Shown: positions 27,072-36,677, counted from the stretch's first letter. The stretch is 64,000 nucleotides of DNA from Rhizobium binae (GCF_017357225.1 NZ_CP071604.1:933001-997000), one strand, 5' to 3'. Notes: generated from the letters alone by a model not told the origin. Program-made: numbers and translations.

Positions 27072-27623
27072 CTATTTTTTCGCGCCGCGTTTCAGATGCT
27101 CGTCGAGACGCGGCATGATCTCGACGAAGTTGCACGGCGTGCTGCGGTAGTCGAGCTGCGCTTTCAGGATGCCGTCCCAGGCATCCCGGCAGGCGCCGGG
27201 AGAGCCCGGCAGGGCGAAGATGAAGGTGGCATTGGCGACCCCTGCCGTTGCGCGCGACTGGATCGTCGCCGTGCCGATCTTGTCGTAGGAAATGCGGTGA
27301 AAGACGGCGGAAAAGCCGTCCATGCGCTTTTCGAACAAGGGCTCCAGCGCTTCGGGCGTCACATCGCGGCCGGTAAAGCCGGTGCCGCCTGAGGTGATGA
27401 CGACATCGATGTCATCCCGTTCGGTCCAGGCCTTGACCTGCGCGGCGATTTTGTCCCGGTCGTCAGGGACGATGGCCCGCGCGACCAGCCGATGACCTGC
27501 CTCGGTGATCCGTGCCGCCAGTGTGTCGCCGGATTTGTCGGTTTCCGGCGTGCGGGTATCCGAGACGGTGAGAACCGCGATGCCGACGGCGATAAACGGC
27601 CGCTTTTCGTCCGGACCTGCCAT
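27072..27623 (-). CDS. moaB: Molybdenum cofactor biosynthesis protein B
   Basis: A 183-residue MoaB/MogA-family protein that would adenylylate molybdopterin. It shows VLTVSDTRTPETDKSGDTL, ITSGGTGFTGRDVTPEA and FALPGSPGACRDAWDGIL. Its ATG shares one base with the TAA of ispE (TAATG), so it is translationally coupled to an isoprenoid gene. No other moa gene is nearby. Confidence 0.94.
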   Translation of the reverse strand: MAGPDEKRPFIAVGIAVLTVSDTRTPETDKSGDTLAARITEAGHRLVARAIVPDDRDKIAAQVKAWTERDDIDVVITSGGTGFTGRDVTPEALEPLFEKRMDGFSAVFHRISYDKIGTATIQSRATAGVANATFIFALPGSPGACRDAWDGILKAQLDYRSTPCNFVEIMPRLDEHLKRGAKK

Positions 27624-28516
27624 TACATGCCTCCCGAAACCGTTTCCGTCGCCTGGACATACCAGTCGGGCCGCTCGCCGTGAAGAGCTGCGGCCGCCTC
27701 TTGCGCAGCCGCCATGCCGGTAAAAATGCCGAAGCAGGTGGCGCCGGAGCCGGACATCCGGGTGAAGAGCGCGCCATGGGCCTGCAGCATCTGCGAGATC
27801 ACCGTAATCTCAGGCACCAGTTCGCGCGCCGGCGGCTCCAAATCGTTGCGGGCCGAGCCGATCGCCGTGAGCCAGCGGCCGGTCTCGGACAGACCGCGAG
27901 CGAGATCGAGCGCCGGATTGTTCTTTGCCGCCAGCCGGCGGAAGACCTCGGGCGTTGAAACACCCTGCAGCGGGTTGACGAGCACCATGGCAAAGGCGGG
28001 CAGATCCGGCACGGCTTCGATCCTTTCGCCGATGCCGCGGGCGATTAGCGGCCGGCTCTCAAGGCACATCGGCACATCGGCGCCGAGCTTCAGCGCGAGG
28101 CTGGCAAGCGCTCCCACCGGCAAGCTCATGCCCCAGAGCCGCATCAGCCCCCGCAACGTCGCGGCCGCATCGGCCGAGCCGCCGCCGATGCCGGAGGCGA
28201 TCGGCAGGTTCTTTTGCAGATGGATATGCACAGGGAAGGCGAGGGCGCCGACCGCCTCGCGCAGGAGATCGCGGGCCCGCAGCACCAGGTTGCTGCCGTC
28301 GCTGGCAAGCGTCTCGCCGAAGGGGCCCGACAGGGTGAATGTGTCGGCCTGTGCAGGCAAGAAACCGAGCCGATCGCCGCAATCGGCGAAGGTCACCAGC
28401 ATATCGAGCAGATGGTAGCCATCCGGCCGCTGGCCGGTCACATGCAAAGCGAGGTTGATCTTCGCGCGCGCCTCTTCGGTGACACCGAACGCCTCGGCCA
28501 GGCCCTCTTCAGGCAT
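27623..28516 (-). CDS. ispE: 4-diphosphocytidyl-2-C-methyl-D-erythritol kinase
   Basis: A 297-residue GHMP kinase of the MEP isoprenoid pathway. It has ARAKINLALHVTGQRPDGYHLLDMLV at the N-terminus, the nucleotide loop LPIASGIGGGSADAAATLR and a late MSGSGATCFGIF. It phosphorylates CDP-methylerythritol in the cytosol. It follows the TPR gene by 12 bp and overlaps moaB by one base. A polyprenyl synthase gene that consumes the pathway's product lies upstream of the TPR gene. Confidence 0.96.
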   Translation of the reverse strand: MPEEGLAEAFGVTEEARAKINLALHVTGQRPDGYHLLDMLVTFADCGDRLGFLPAQADTFTLSGPFGETLASDGSNLVLRARDLLREAVGALAFPVHIHLQKNLPIASGIGGGSADAAATLRGLMRLWGMSLPVGALASLALKLGADVPMCLESRPLIARGIGERIEAVPDLPAFAMVLVNPLQGVSTPEVFRRLAAKNNPALDLARGLSETGRWLTAIGSARNDLEPPARELVPEITVISQMLQAHGALFTRMSGSGATCFGIFTGMAAAQEAAAALHGERPDWYVQATETVSGGM

Positions 28517-28528
28517 GTTTGCCGCCCG

Positions 28529-30364
28529 TTAGGATTTCTTGTCGACCGGAGGCGGGGTGACGGGTGCCGGATCCGGCTGTTTCTTGTCGGCCGCCTTGGC
28601 ATCGTCGCCGGCAGGAGGCAGGCCGTTGGCGACCTTGTCCTTGATCTTCGGAATTTCGGCGGCTTCCGGCTCGGAGGCCAGCGCCCGGTTCCACTGGTAG
28701 ACGGCCTCAAGCTTGCGGCCGACGCGCCAGTAGGCGTCGCCGAGATGGTCGTTGATCGTCGCGTCGCCGGCCTTGATCTGCGCGGCCCGCTCCAGCTCGT
28801 CGACAGCGTCGTCGAAGCGGTTGAGGCGGAAATAGGCCCAGCCGAGGGAATCGATGATGTAGCCGTCGTCAGGGCGAATCTCGACGGCCTTCTTTATCAT
28901 GCCGAGGCCTTCGTCGAGGTTCCGGTTCATGTCGATCCAGGAATAGCCGAGATAGTTCAGCACCTGCGGCTGGTCGGGATTGAGCTCCAGGGCCTTGCGG
29001 AAATTCGGCTCGGCCTGGTCCCACTTCTTCAGCCGCTCATAGGCAATACCGCGCTGGAAGAAGACGCTCCAATTGGCGCGGCCGGGAAAGGGGCCGATCA
29101 CTTCGACGGCCTTGTCGTAATTGGCGGCCATCGCCTCGTAGTCCTTGGCGTCGGAGAGCACGCTGCCATAGGCGAGGTAGCTGCGGATGTCCTTAGGGTC
29201 GGAGGCGATCAGCGCCTGCAGGTGCTTGCGCGCTTCGTCCACCTTGCCGCCCTGGGCAAGGGCAAGGCCGAGCTGCAGCTCGGAGATGCGGCGCATCGGC
29301 GAATTTTCCGGCACCTTCTGGTAGAGCGCGATGGCGCGGTCCATCTGGTTCTGCTTCTCGGCGATGCCGCCGAGCAGCACCAGCGTATCGGCGCTGTTCG
29401 GGTCGAGTGCATTGGCGGTCTGCAGGTAGAGCGAGACGATATCCTCCGCGCCGTCGCGGTTCAGCGCGCCGCCGACTGAAAACAGCACGCCGGCGGCCCC
29501 TTCCTTCGCGGTCTTGACCTGCTGCTCCTGCTTCTCGCCCTTTTCGATGCTGTCGCGCAGCGCATTCAGCGGCGCATAGTTCGGCAGCAGGTTGTCGCCA
29601 ACCGAAACGGCATCGAGCGCCTTCTGCTTGTTGCCCTGTGTCGCTTCGAGGCGGGCAAGCGCCATGACCGCGCGCATGAAGGTGTCGGGCGCCGTAGCAC
29701 CCCCTTCCTTGTCGAGCACGGCGTCGTTCAGATGCTGGCGGGCCGATTTCACGTCGCCGGTGACGACGGCGATCGCGCCGGCATTGTAATTCTGGAAGAT
29801 GCGGACCCAATCCGGCCCCTTCATCTTCTCGACCATGGCGAGCGCTTCCTTGCCGCGGCCGGCGCCGACGCGGGCCCAGGCGAGCAGCAGGTCGTTCATC
29901 ATCCGGTCGAGATCGTTCGGACCCTTGTATTTCAATATGGATTCGGCGGCCTTGTAATCGTCGCGGCGCACGGCATCCATGCCGCGCACGATCGTGGTGA
30001 TGCGCTCGACCGAGGGATCGCCCTTCAGGTCGTTGGCATATTTGACGCCTTCCTTGATGTCGCCGTTGAGCAGCAGCGAGATCATCAGCCGCTGGCGAAT
30101 CTCCGGATTGCCCGGCTCGATCTGCAGCGCCTTCTCGTAGAGTTCGATCGCCGTCTCGTAATCATGATCGACATCGGCTGTGCGCGCGGCGAGGAAGGCG
30201 CCGGAGAAGGTGGTGACGCTATCGGCATCGAAGGTCTCGGTTTTGCCCGTATCGCCCGCCGTCTTCGCCGCATCCTCGGCGTTCACGCCGGCGACGATGC
30301 CGAGCGAAAGAACAGCCGTCAATGCTGCGCTCGTAAGAAGACGGATGGCAATTCTCTGCCGCAT
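28529..30364 (-). CDS. Exported TPR-repeat protein
   Basis: A 611-residue protein with a signal peptide (MRQRIAIRLLTSAALTAVLSLGIVAGVNAE). At least eight TPR-like units follow; the clearest are DYETAIELYEKALQIEPGNPE and DQAEPNFRKALELNPDQPQVLNYLGYSWID. The C-terminal 40 residues are Pro/Asp/Lys-rich. It is probably a periplasmic or outer-membrane scaffold, perhaps in envelope biogenesis, but no partner is visible. It lies 12 bp upstream of ispE in an apparent operon with ispE and moaB. Confidence 0.87.
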   Translation of the reverse strand: MRQRIAIRLLTSAALTAVLSLGIVAGVNAEDAAKTAGDTGKTETFDADSVTTFSGAFLAARTADVDHDYETAIELYEKALQIEPGNPEIRQRLMISLLLNGDIKEGVKYANDLKGDPSVERITTIVRGMDAVRRDDYKAAESILKYKGPNDLDRMMNDLLLAWARVGAGRGKEALAMVEKMKGPDWVRIFQNYNAGAIAVVTGDVKSARQHLNDAVLDKEGGATAPDTFMRAVMALARLEATQGNKQKALDAVSVGDNLLPNYAPLNALRDSIEKGEKQEQQVKTAKEGAAGVLFSVGGALNRDGAEDIVSLYLQTANALDPNSADTLVLLGGIAEKQNQMDRAIALYQKVPENSPMRRISELQLGLALAQGGKVDEARKHLQALIASDPKDIRSYLAYGSVLSDAKDYEAMAANYDKAVEVIGPFPGRANWSVFFQRGIAYERLKKWDQAEPNFRKALELNPDQPQVLNYLGYSWIDMNRNLDEGLGMIKKAVEIRPDDGYIIDSLGWAYFRLNRFDDAVDELERAAQIKAGDATINDHLGDAYWRVGRKLEAVYQWNRALASEPEAAEIPKIKDKVANGLPPAGDDAKAADKKQPDPAPVTPPPVDKKS

Positions 30365-30495
30365 GAGGAAACCTTTCTTCGAGAGCGTCCGGCCATGATG
30401 CCGGTCGCAAATCAGTTGTGATCACTGATTCATAACAGGATGGCTTTTTTGAAGCGGCGCTGCAAGAAAATCAGCCTGCAATCGAGAACGTCTCG

Positions 30496-31536
30496 TCAGT
30501 TGACGCGCTCGATGCAGAAGTCGATCACTTCCATCAGGGCGGATTTCCATACCGTATCGGGAAGCGGCGCCAGCGCGTCGCGGGCGATCGTGCCGTAATG
30601 GACCGCCCGGCCGATCGTGTCGCTGAGTGTGCCGTATTTGGTGATCAGCCCCAGCGCCTTTTCCAGATTGGCGTCGCTGCTGTTGCCGGCCTCGATCGCA
30701 TCGCGCCAGAAGGCGCGCTCGTCCTCGGTGCCGCGGCGATAGGCGAGGATGACGGGCAGCGTGATCTTGCCTTCGCGGAAATCGTCGCCGACATTCTTGC
30801 CGAGATCGGCGGCCTTGCCGCCATAATCGAGCGCATCGTCGACGAGCTGGAAGGCGAGCCCCAGATTCATGCCGTAGGATTTCAGCGCGTTGCGGCCCGA
30901 CCGGCCGGCTTCGGCGACGATCGGCCCGACTTCGGCCGCTGCCGCGAACAGAGCCGCCGTCTTGGCGCGGATGACGGAAAGGTAATCGTCCTCGGTCGTT
31001 TCCATGTTCTTGGCAACGGAAAGCTGCAGCACCTCACCCTCGGCGATCACGCAGGCGGCGGAAGAGAGCACGTCGAGCGCGTCGAGCGAGCCGACATCGA
31101 CCATCATGCGGAAGGCCTGGCCGAGCAGGAAGTCGCCGACCAGCACGCTTGCCTGGTTGCCCCAGATCATCCGCGCCGTCGATTTGCCGCGGCGCAGGTC
31201 GCTTTCGTCGACGACGTCGTCATGCAGCAGTGTTGCCGTGTGCATGAATTCGACCGAGGTCGCGAGCTTGACGTGATTTTCGCCGCGGTAGTCGAACAGC
31301 GAGGCGGCCGCCAGCGTCAGCATCGGCCGCAGCCGCTTGCCGCCGGACGAGATCAGATGATTCGCCACTTCGGGGATCATCTGCACGTCGGAGCCGGCCT
31401 TGGACAGAATAAGCTGGTTCACCCGCTCCATATCGGCCCTGGTGAGATCGACCAACGGCTTTATGGATGCCAGTTTGTTTTTGCTTTCTTCAAGCGGTAT
31501 GACCACGCCCAACGACCCGGACTCCTGTTCATTCAT
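30496..31536 (-). CDS. ispB: Long-chain polyprenyl diphosphate synthase (octaprenyl/decaprenyl type)
   Basis: A 346-residue trans-isoprenyl diphosphate synthase. The first Asp-rich motif DDVVD (residues 106-110) and the second DDALD in LVDDALDYGGKA are intact, with GGKRLRP and GEVLQLS between. The product length cannot be read, but rhizobial quinones have ten isoprene units. ATG 31536 is the start; the very long frame to 32631 is antisense to other genes. It probably supplies the side chain for ubiA at 57.5 kb. Confidence 0.93.
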   Translation of the reverse strand: MNEQESGSLGVVIPLEESKNKLASIKPLVDLTRADMERVNQLILSKAGSDVQMIPEVANHLISSGGKRLRPMLTLAAASLFDYRGENHVKLATSVEFMHTATLLHDDVVDESDLRRGKSTARMIWGNQASVLVGDFLLGQAFRMMVDVGSLDALDVLSSAACVIAEGEVLQLSVAKNMETTEDDYLSVIRAKTAALFAAAAEVGPIVAEAGRSGRNALKSYGMNLGLAFQLVDDALDYGGKAADLGKNVGDDFREGKITLPVILAYRRGTEDERAFWRDAIEAGNSSDANLEKALGLITKYGTLSDTIGRAVHYGTIARDALAPLPDTVWKSALMEVIDFCIERVN

Positions 31537-31620
31537 TGCAGCTGACAATAGAAAGGGGCGATGGACGCGGCAAGAGGTGAATTGTCGCGCATGGCGAAAT
31601 TGGAAGGAAAATGACGGCAA

Positions 31621-31848
31621 ATGCATGAACTTATCCGCGCCAACGACCCCGTCCTGCTCTCCTTTGCCGAGAGCCTGATGAAGGACGCCGGCATTCATTG
31701 TTTCATCGCCGATCAGGGCATGAGTGTGCTGGAAGGCTCGCTTGGGATGCTGCCGCGCCGCCTGCTGGTGGACGAGGAGATGGCCGATCAGGCCCGCCGC
31801 ATCCTGATCGACGCCGGTCTCGGCGGCGAACTGCGCGACAGGAAGTGA
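31621..31848 (+). CDS. DUF2007 domain-containing protein
   Basis: A 75-residue protein of the DUF2007 (putative signal-transducing) family: MHELIRANDPVLLSFAESLMKDAGI...GMLPRRLLVDEEMADQARRIL. The function is unknown. It lies 6 bp upstream of the methyltransferase gene and is divergent from ispB, so it probably shares its promoter with the methyltransferase. Confidence 0.88.
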   Translation: MHELIRANDPVLLSFAESLMKDAGIHCFIADQGMSVLEGSLGMLPRRLLVDEEMADQARRILIDAGLGGELRDRK

Positions 31849-31854
31849 GCGGGG

Positions 31855-32634
31855 ATGACCAGCAGGCCTGCCCAGACAATCGACGCCTTCCATCGCGGCG
31901 CCTTCCACCTTGTGCAGCCGGAGGGCAGGGGCCATCGCGCCGGCATGGATGCGATGCTGCTGGCCGCACTCGTCGCCGATAACCGTCCCGTCCGGGTTGC
32001 CGATCTCGGCGCCGGCGCCGGTGCGGCCGGCCTTGCCGTCGCCTCGCGCCTTGCCGAGGCGCAAGTGGTGCTGTTCGAGCGTTCGGCCGAGATGGCCGAT
32101 TATGCCCGCCGCAGCATACTCCTGCCCGAAAACGCCCATCTTGCCGCCCGCGTCAGCGTCGTCGAGGCGGATGTGACGCTGACCGCAAAGGCGCGCAACG
32201 ATGCCGGCCTCACCGACGAGAGTTTCCACCACGTCATCATGAACCCGCCCTTCAACGATGCCGGCGACCGGCGCACGCCGGATGCGCTGAAGGCCGAAGC
32301 CCACGCGATGACCGACGGCCTGTTCGAAAGCTGGATCCGCACGGCAGGGGCCATCATGATCCCCGGCGGGCAATTGTCGCTGATCGCCAGGCCCGAATCG
32401 ATCGCCGAGATCGTCATTGCCTGCGGCCGGCGCTTCGGCGGCATCGAAATGACAGCCATCCATCCGCGCGAGCGTGAAAACGCCGTGCGTATCCTGGTGA
32501 CCGCAATCAAGGGATCGCGGGCGCGGCTGTCGCTGCGCGCCCCGCTCATCATGCACGAAGAGGGGAGTCACAAGTTCTCCTCTCTCGTCGACGATTTCAA
32601 CAACGGCCGGGCGGCCTATGCCAGGCGTCATTGA
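31855..32634 (+). CDS. TrmN6-like tRNA/rRNA adenine-N6 methyltransferase
   Basis: A 259-residue SAM-dependent methyltransferase. It opens with a substrate-region segment QTIDAFHRGAFHLVQPEGRGHRAGMDAMLL, then motif I VADLGAGAGAAGLAVASR and the catalytic HVIMNPPFND motif of N6-adenine enzymes. The likely target is A37 of a tRNA, as in the TrmN6/YfiC group. It follows DUF2007 by 6 bp. Confidence 0.87.
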   Translation: MTSRPAQTIDAFHRGAFHLVQPEGRGHRAGMDAMLLAALVADNRPVRVADLGAGAGAAGLAVASRLAEAQVVLFERSAEMADYARRSILLPENAHLAARVSVVEADVTLTAKARNDAGLTDESFHHVIMNPPFNDAGDRRTPDALKAEAHAMTDGLFESWIRTAGAIMIPGGQLSLIARPESIAEIVIACGRRFGGIEMTAIHPRERENAVRILVTAIKGSRARLSLRAPLIMHEEGSHKFSSLVDDFNNGRAAYARRH

Positions 32635-32781
32635 GATGGCGGATTCTGTCGCTGGCCCACCATTCCAAAGATGGGTTTCATTCCGATTTTATTTCGCGTT
32701 TCCTCATCGCGCCCGCTTGGCTGAGTGACGGTGAGAGTTCATTGTTGCGTGCCTTCGTCGTCTCACTCGTTGACGCGCTAG

Positions 32782-32802
32782 ATGTATCCGCCCATGATAC
32801 AT
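32782..32802. promoter_or_regulatory. Candidate GntR/FadR-type operator before the TRAP cassette
   Basis: A perfect inverted repeat ATGTATC-N7-GATACAT spans 21 bp, 29 bp upstream of the TRAP binding-protein start. A possible -35 box TTGACG (32770-32775) lies just before it. No regulator gene is adjacent, so the cognate protein would act from elsewhere. Confidence 0.5.
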
Positions 32803-32830
32803 TCTTGACTGATTGATTAGGAGGACAATC

Positions 32831-33787
32831 GTGAAAAGAATTATCATCAACGGCATGATCGCAGGCGCTTTTGCGCTGTCCGGCCTTTCCATTTCAGGAG
32901 CCGCCAGGGCGAGTGAATTCATCAACGTTCTGACCGGTGGCACCTCTGGCGTTTATTATCCTCTCGGCGTCGCACTCGCCAAGATCTATGGCGACGGTAT
33001 TTCTGGCGCCCGGACCCAAGTTCAGGCGACGAAAGCCTCGGTTGAGAATCTGAATTTGCTTCAACAGGGCAAAGGCGAGATCGCGTTCGCGCTCGGCGAC
33101 AGCGTGAAGCTGGCGGCAGAAGGCAATGCGGAAGCAGGCTTCAAAGCGCCGCTCGACAAATTGCGTGGCATCGCGGCGATCTATCCCAACTACATCCAAA
33201 TCGTCGCATCCAAGGATTCCGGTATCAAGACACTGGGAGACATAAAGGGAAAGAGCATTTCCGTCGGCGCGGCGAAGTCGGGGACAGAACTGAACGCCCG
33301 CGCGATTTTCAGCGCTGATGGCATATCCTACGGGGATCTCGCCAAGACCGAATACCTGCCCTTCGCAGAATCCGTCGAGTTGATCAAGAACCGACAGCTC
33401 GACGCGACGCTGCAGTCGGCTGGGCTGGGCGTAGCATCGCTGAAAGATCTGGCGGCTTCCGTGCCGATCAATGTCGTTGCGGTTCCGAAAGACGTGGCGG
33501 ACAAATTGGGCGCACCCTATATCGCCGCGACGATTCCCGCCAATACCTATGAAGGCCAGGCGCAAGACGTGCCGACCGTTGCTGTCGTCAACTTTTTGGT
33601 CACGCGTGCCGATGTTTCGGATGAGACCGCCTACCAGATGACCAAGCTGCTGTTCGACAACCTCCCTGCCATGACCGCCGCACACAATGCGGCCTCGGCC
33701 ATAAAGCTGGAAAATGCCATCAAGGGTATGCCGATCCCGCTGCATCCCGGTGCCGAACGCTACTACAAGGAAAAAGGGCTCCTGTAG
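32831..33787 (+). CDS. TAXI-family TRAP transporter solute-binding protein
   Basis: A 318-residue periplasmic binding protein of the TAXI (TRAP-associated extracytoplasmic immunogenic) family. The signal peptide is MKRIIINGMIAGAFALSGLSISGAARA. The mature protein opens with FINVLTGGTSGVYYPLGVALAKIY, the family's hallmark, and has SVGAAKSGTELNARAIF. It delivers an organic acid to the fused permease. GTG 32831 has an AGGAGG site; a TTG at 32813 would lie before that site and is rejected. The substrate is unknown. Confidence 0.93.
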   Translation: MKRIIINGMIAGAFALSGLSISGAARASEFINVLTGGTSGVYYPLGVALAKIYGDGISGARTQVQATKASVENLNLLQQGKGEIAFALGDSVKLAAEGNAEAGFKAPLDKLRGIAAIYPNYIQIVASKDSGIKTLGDIKGKSISVGAAKSGTELNARAIFSADGISYGDLAKTEYLPFAESVELIKNRQLDATLQSAGLGVASLKDLAASVPINVVAVPKDVADKLGAPYIAATIPANTYEGQAQDVPTVAVVNFLVTRADVSDETAYQMTKLLFDNLPAMTAAHNAASAIKLENAIKGMPIPLHPGAERYYKEKGLL

Positions 33788-33952
33788 GACGCAAGCGCAA
33801 CGGCGTCCGTTAGAGGTGCTGGGACCCTCTGTCATTTTGAAACTGCACAAAGTCCTTTCCTGAAATCGCTTCTGGTTTTCGGGATTTTGCGCCAGTCTGG
33901 CCGCCGCCAGAGATATCGGCGGCCGTCTTGATCACGCTGGGAGGAGAATTGC

Positions 33953-36064
33953 GTGCGTCAATCAGAAACTGCAGCGGGCGCGCTGTCCGCCGATGCAACT
34001 GAATCTCACAATAGGTTGGGTGACGACTTTCCGGGTTCCAGAGAGGGCCGATTGCTGTTCCTGATCGCCGTCGTTTTCTCGCTGTTCCAGATCGTCACGG
34101 CAGCGCATATTTTGGATCTGCCGAGCCAGATTGTCCGCGCCGTTCACGTCGGTTTTCTGCTGCTGTTGGCCTATCCGCTGGTTGCATCTACGGCCCGTAG
34201 CGCGATCGGCTTTCGCGTGCTTGCGTGGGTCCTGGCGGCCTCAGGCGTTGCTGTCGCCATCTATCAGTACGTCGAATATTCGGACCTTCTGATTCGCGCC
34301 GGCGATCCGCTTCCGATTGACATCGCCGTCGGCATAGTCAGTCTTGCGGTGATCTTCGTGGCGTGCTGGATCAGCCTGGGGCCAGCACTGCCGATCATCA
34401 GCGGCACGTTTCTGGCCTATTGTCTGCTTGGCCAGTATCTGCCGGCGCCTCTCGATCATCGCGGCTATGATCTCTCGCAGGTCATCGATCACATGGCTTA
34501 CGGCACCGAAGGCATTTACGGGACCCCAATTTATGTGTCCTCGTCCTATATCTTTCTGTTCATACTGTTCGGCTCTTTCTTGGAAAAAGCCGGAATGATC
34601 CAGCTTTTCACGGATACGGCTCTCGGGCTTGTCGGCCATATGCGCGGTGGCGCTGCGAAAGTCGCCGTGATCTCGTCCGGGCTGATGGGAACGATCTCCG
34701 GCTCTGGCGTCGCGAATGTCGTTACAACAGGTCAGTTTACCATTCCGCTGATGAAGAGATTCGGGTACCGGCCCGCTTTCGCCGGCGGTGTCGAGGCTAC
34801 AGCGTCCATGGGCGGCCAGATCATGCCGCCGGTGATGGGAGCGGTGGCGTTTATCATGGCGGAAACTCTCGGCGTCGAATATTCGGAAGTGGTGAAAGCT
34901 GCACTCATCCCGGCGATTCTCTACTTCATGTCCGCGTTCTGGATGGTGCACCTGGAGGCGGGAAAACGCGGTCTCGTGGGCCTCCCGAAGTCTGAATTGC
35001 CCTCGGCATCACAAGCCCTCAGAGAGCGATGGTATCTCATCCTGCCGTTGGCTGCCCTCGTCTGGCTGCTTTTTTCCGGATACACTCCGCTTTTTGCCGG
35101 TACCATAGGGCTCGGGTTGACGGCCATGCTCATTCTCGGCGGCAGCATTGCGCTCGGCCTGCCGTTCGGCGCAATCCGGATTTTGTTCTGGGTGGCTCTC
35201 GGCATCATCGGCGCTGCTTTCCTGCAGTATGGCTTCAATGTTCTCCTTGCTGCACTCGCCGTGCTGATCGCTTGGAATGCCGTGAGCCGGGGCGGCAGGG
35301 AGACCTTGGTTGCCTGTGTCGACAGTCTGGCCGAAGGTGCTAAGACGGCCCTCCCGGTCGGCATTGCATGCGCCATCGTCGGGATCATCGTCGGCACGAT
35401 GACGTTGACAGGCGTTGCGACGACCTTTGGCCAGTTCGTCGTCGCAGTTGGACAGTCCAGCCTGTTCCTGTCCCTGCTTTTGACCATGATCACCTGCATC
35501 ATCCTCGGCATGGGTATTCCGACGATTCCGAACTACATCATAACCTCGTCAATCGCAGGACCTGCTCTTCTTTCGCTCGGCATCCCGCTTCTCGTCAGCC
35601 ACATGTTCGTTTTCTATTTCGGCATTCTGGCGGACCTGACGCCGCCGGTGGCGCTTGCTTGCTTTGCGGCGGCACCAATCGCCAAGGAAAGCGGCTTGAA
35701 AATCTCGATCGAAGCCATCAAAGTTGCCGCGGCAGGCTTTATTGTGCCGTTCATGGCGGTCTATTCGCCGGCGCTGATGTTGCAGAGCGGCGGACCGCTT
35801 GCCGCTGAAATCGGCTATATACCCGCCGTCGGCTATATCTCTATCAAGGCCGTAATCGCCATCGGATTGTGGGGCGCGGCCGTGATCGGTTACTGTACGA
35901 GAACACTCACCGTTGCCGAAAGAATGGTCGCGATAGCGGCAGCCTTTCTTCTGGTAGCCGCATTGCCGCTCACCGATGAAGCAGGCTTTTTGCTGTCGGG
36001 CGGTTTTGCGCTCTGGCTCTGGTACCGGTCTCGAACAGCGCAGAAGGCCGAGCCGGCGCCGTGA
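33953..36064 (+). CDS. TRAP transporter fused permease (4TM/12TM type)
   Basis: A 703-residue inner-membrane protein joining the small DctQ-like and large DctM-like subunits, the form that pairs with TAXI proteins. A stretch of hydrophobic helices runs from about residue 35 to 690. Conserved DctM-type segments include SGSGVANVVTTGQFTIPLMKRFGY, ATASMGGQIMPPVMGAVAFIMAE and LGMGIPTIPNYIITSSIAGPAL. It starts at GTG 33953 with a GGAGGAG site, and overlaps the DUF1850 gene by 4 bp (GTGA). Confidence 0.94.
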   Translation: MRQSETAAGALSADATESHNRLGDDFPGSREGRLLFLIAVVFSLFQIVTAAHILDLPSQIVRAVHVGFLLLLAYPLVASTARSAIGFRVLAWVLAASGVAVAIYQYVEYSDLLIRAGDPLPIDIAVGIVSLAVIFVACWISLGPALPIISGTFLAYCLLGQYLPAPLDHRGYDLSQVIDHMAYGTEGIYGTPIYVSSSYIFLFILFGSFLEKAGMIQLFTDTALGLVGHMRGGAAKVAVISSGLMGTISGSGVANVVTTGQFTIPLMKRFGYRPAFAGGVEATASMGGQIMPPVMGAVAFIMAETLGVEYSEVVKAALIPAILYFMSAFWMVHLEAGKRGLVGLPKSELPSASQALRERWYLILPLAALVWLLFSGYTPLFAGTIGLGLTAMLILGGSIALGLPFGAIRILFWVALGIIGAAFLQYGFNVLLAALAVLIAWNAVSRGGRETLVACVDSLAEGAKTALPVGIACAIVGIIVGTMTLTGVATTFGQFVVAVGQSSLFLSLLLTMITCIILGMGIPTIPNYIITSSIAGPALLSLGIPLLVSHMFVFYFGILADLTPPVALACFAAAPIAKESGLKISIEAIKVAAAGFIVPFMAVYSPALMLQSGGPLAAEIGYIPAVGYISIKAVIAIGLWGAAVIGYCTRTLTVAERMVAIAAAFLLVAALPLTDEAGFLLSGGFALWLWYRSRTAQKAEPAP

Positions 36065-36420
36065 GCCTTTGCGTGTTGACAGGCGGAAAGTTAACGGTGA
36101 TCGCCACAACGACGTTCATGTTGCAGTGGACGCATTCCGTCGAGAAAATCGAGTGGCGGGAGCGCTGGCAGGTGGAACCGACCGGTCTCCATGTCATGGA
36201 AGCGAGCGTCAAAGGCTCCGGGGCAGGAATGGAACCGGGGGACGGCGCCGTATTCAGAGACGGCTGGTGGACATGGCAGCCGAAACTAGCACCCCTGAAG
36301 CAGCTTTTGTTAGCGGCATCCGGAGCAACGGCCAGCGGCTGGCGCCTCTGTTATGCGAATAACTGCCGGGAACTCGGCGTACAGTCAGGTGAAGACACGA
36401 CGCTCAGTTCCTGTCCATGA
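36061..36420 (+). CDS. DUF1850 protein associated with TAXI-TRAP
   Basis: A 119-residue protein of the DUF1850 family: FMLQWTHSVEKIEWRERWQVEPTGLHVMEASVKGSGAGME and WWTWQPKLAPLKQLLLAAS. Family members are regularly found beside TAXI-TRAP permeases, so it is probably an accessory subunit, but its role is unknown. It starts at GTG 36061 inside the permease stop (GTGA), giving tight coupling. The short hydrophobic N-terminus is weak as a signal peptide. Two Cys in LCYANNC are notable. Confidence 0.85.
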   Translation: MSLCVLTGGKLTVIATTTFMLQWTHSVEKIEWRERWQVEPTGLHVMEASVKGSGAGMEPGDGAVFRDGWWTWQPKLAPLKQLLLAASGATASGWRLCYANNCRELGVQSGEDTTLSSCP

Positions 36421-36677
36421 CAAGGACGTATGAAGCCGGCGGAGCGTCGTCGTCAGACAGCTCTTCCGGTTGTCGAGAAAGCCCAACTCACGCCTCTCGA
36501 TCATTCGTTCAGCCAAGACGCAAACAAAAGCTGTCACCGATTGCAAACTTGTCACTCAAATGAACCGTCGCCGGAACCTTGACCCGGCGGCGTCGATTCC
36601 CCGGACGATAATTGACGCCGAGTGATCCGCGCTGGTGCGCTGAACGTTCGGCAGTCTGAGCTCAGACTAGACCCGGT

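Noticed and set aside
31537..32631. An upstream extension of the polyprenyl synthase to 711 codons.
   Set aside because: It runs antisense to the DUF2007 and methyltransferase genes and has no similarity to the synthase family; the real start is ATG 31536.
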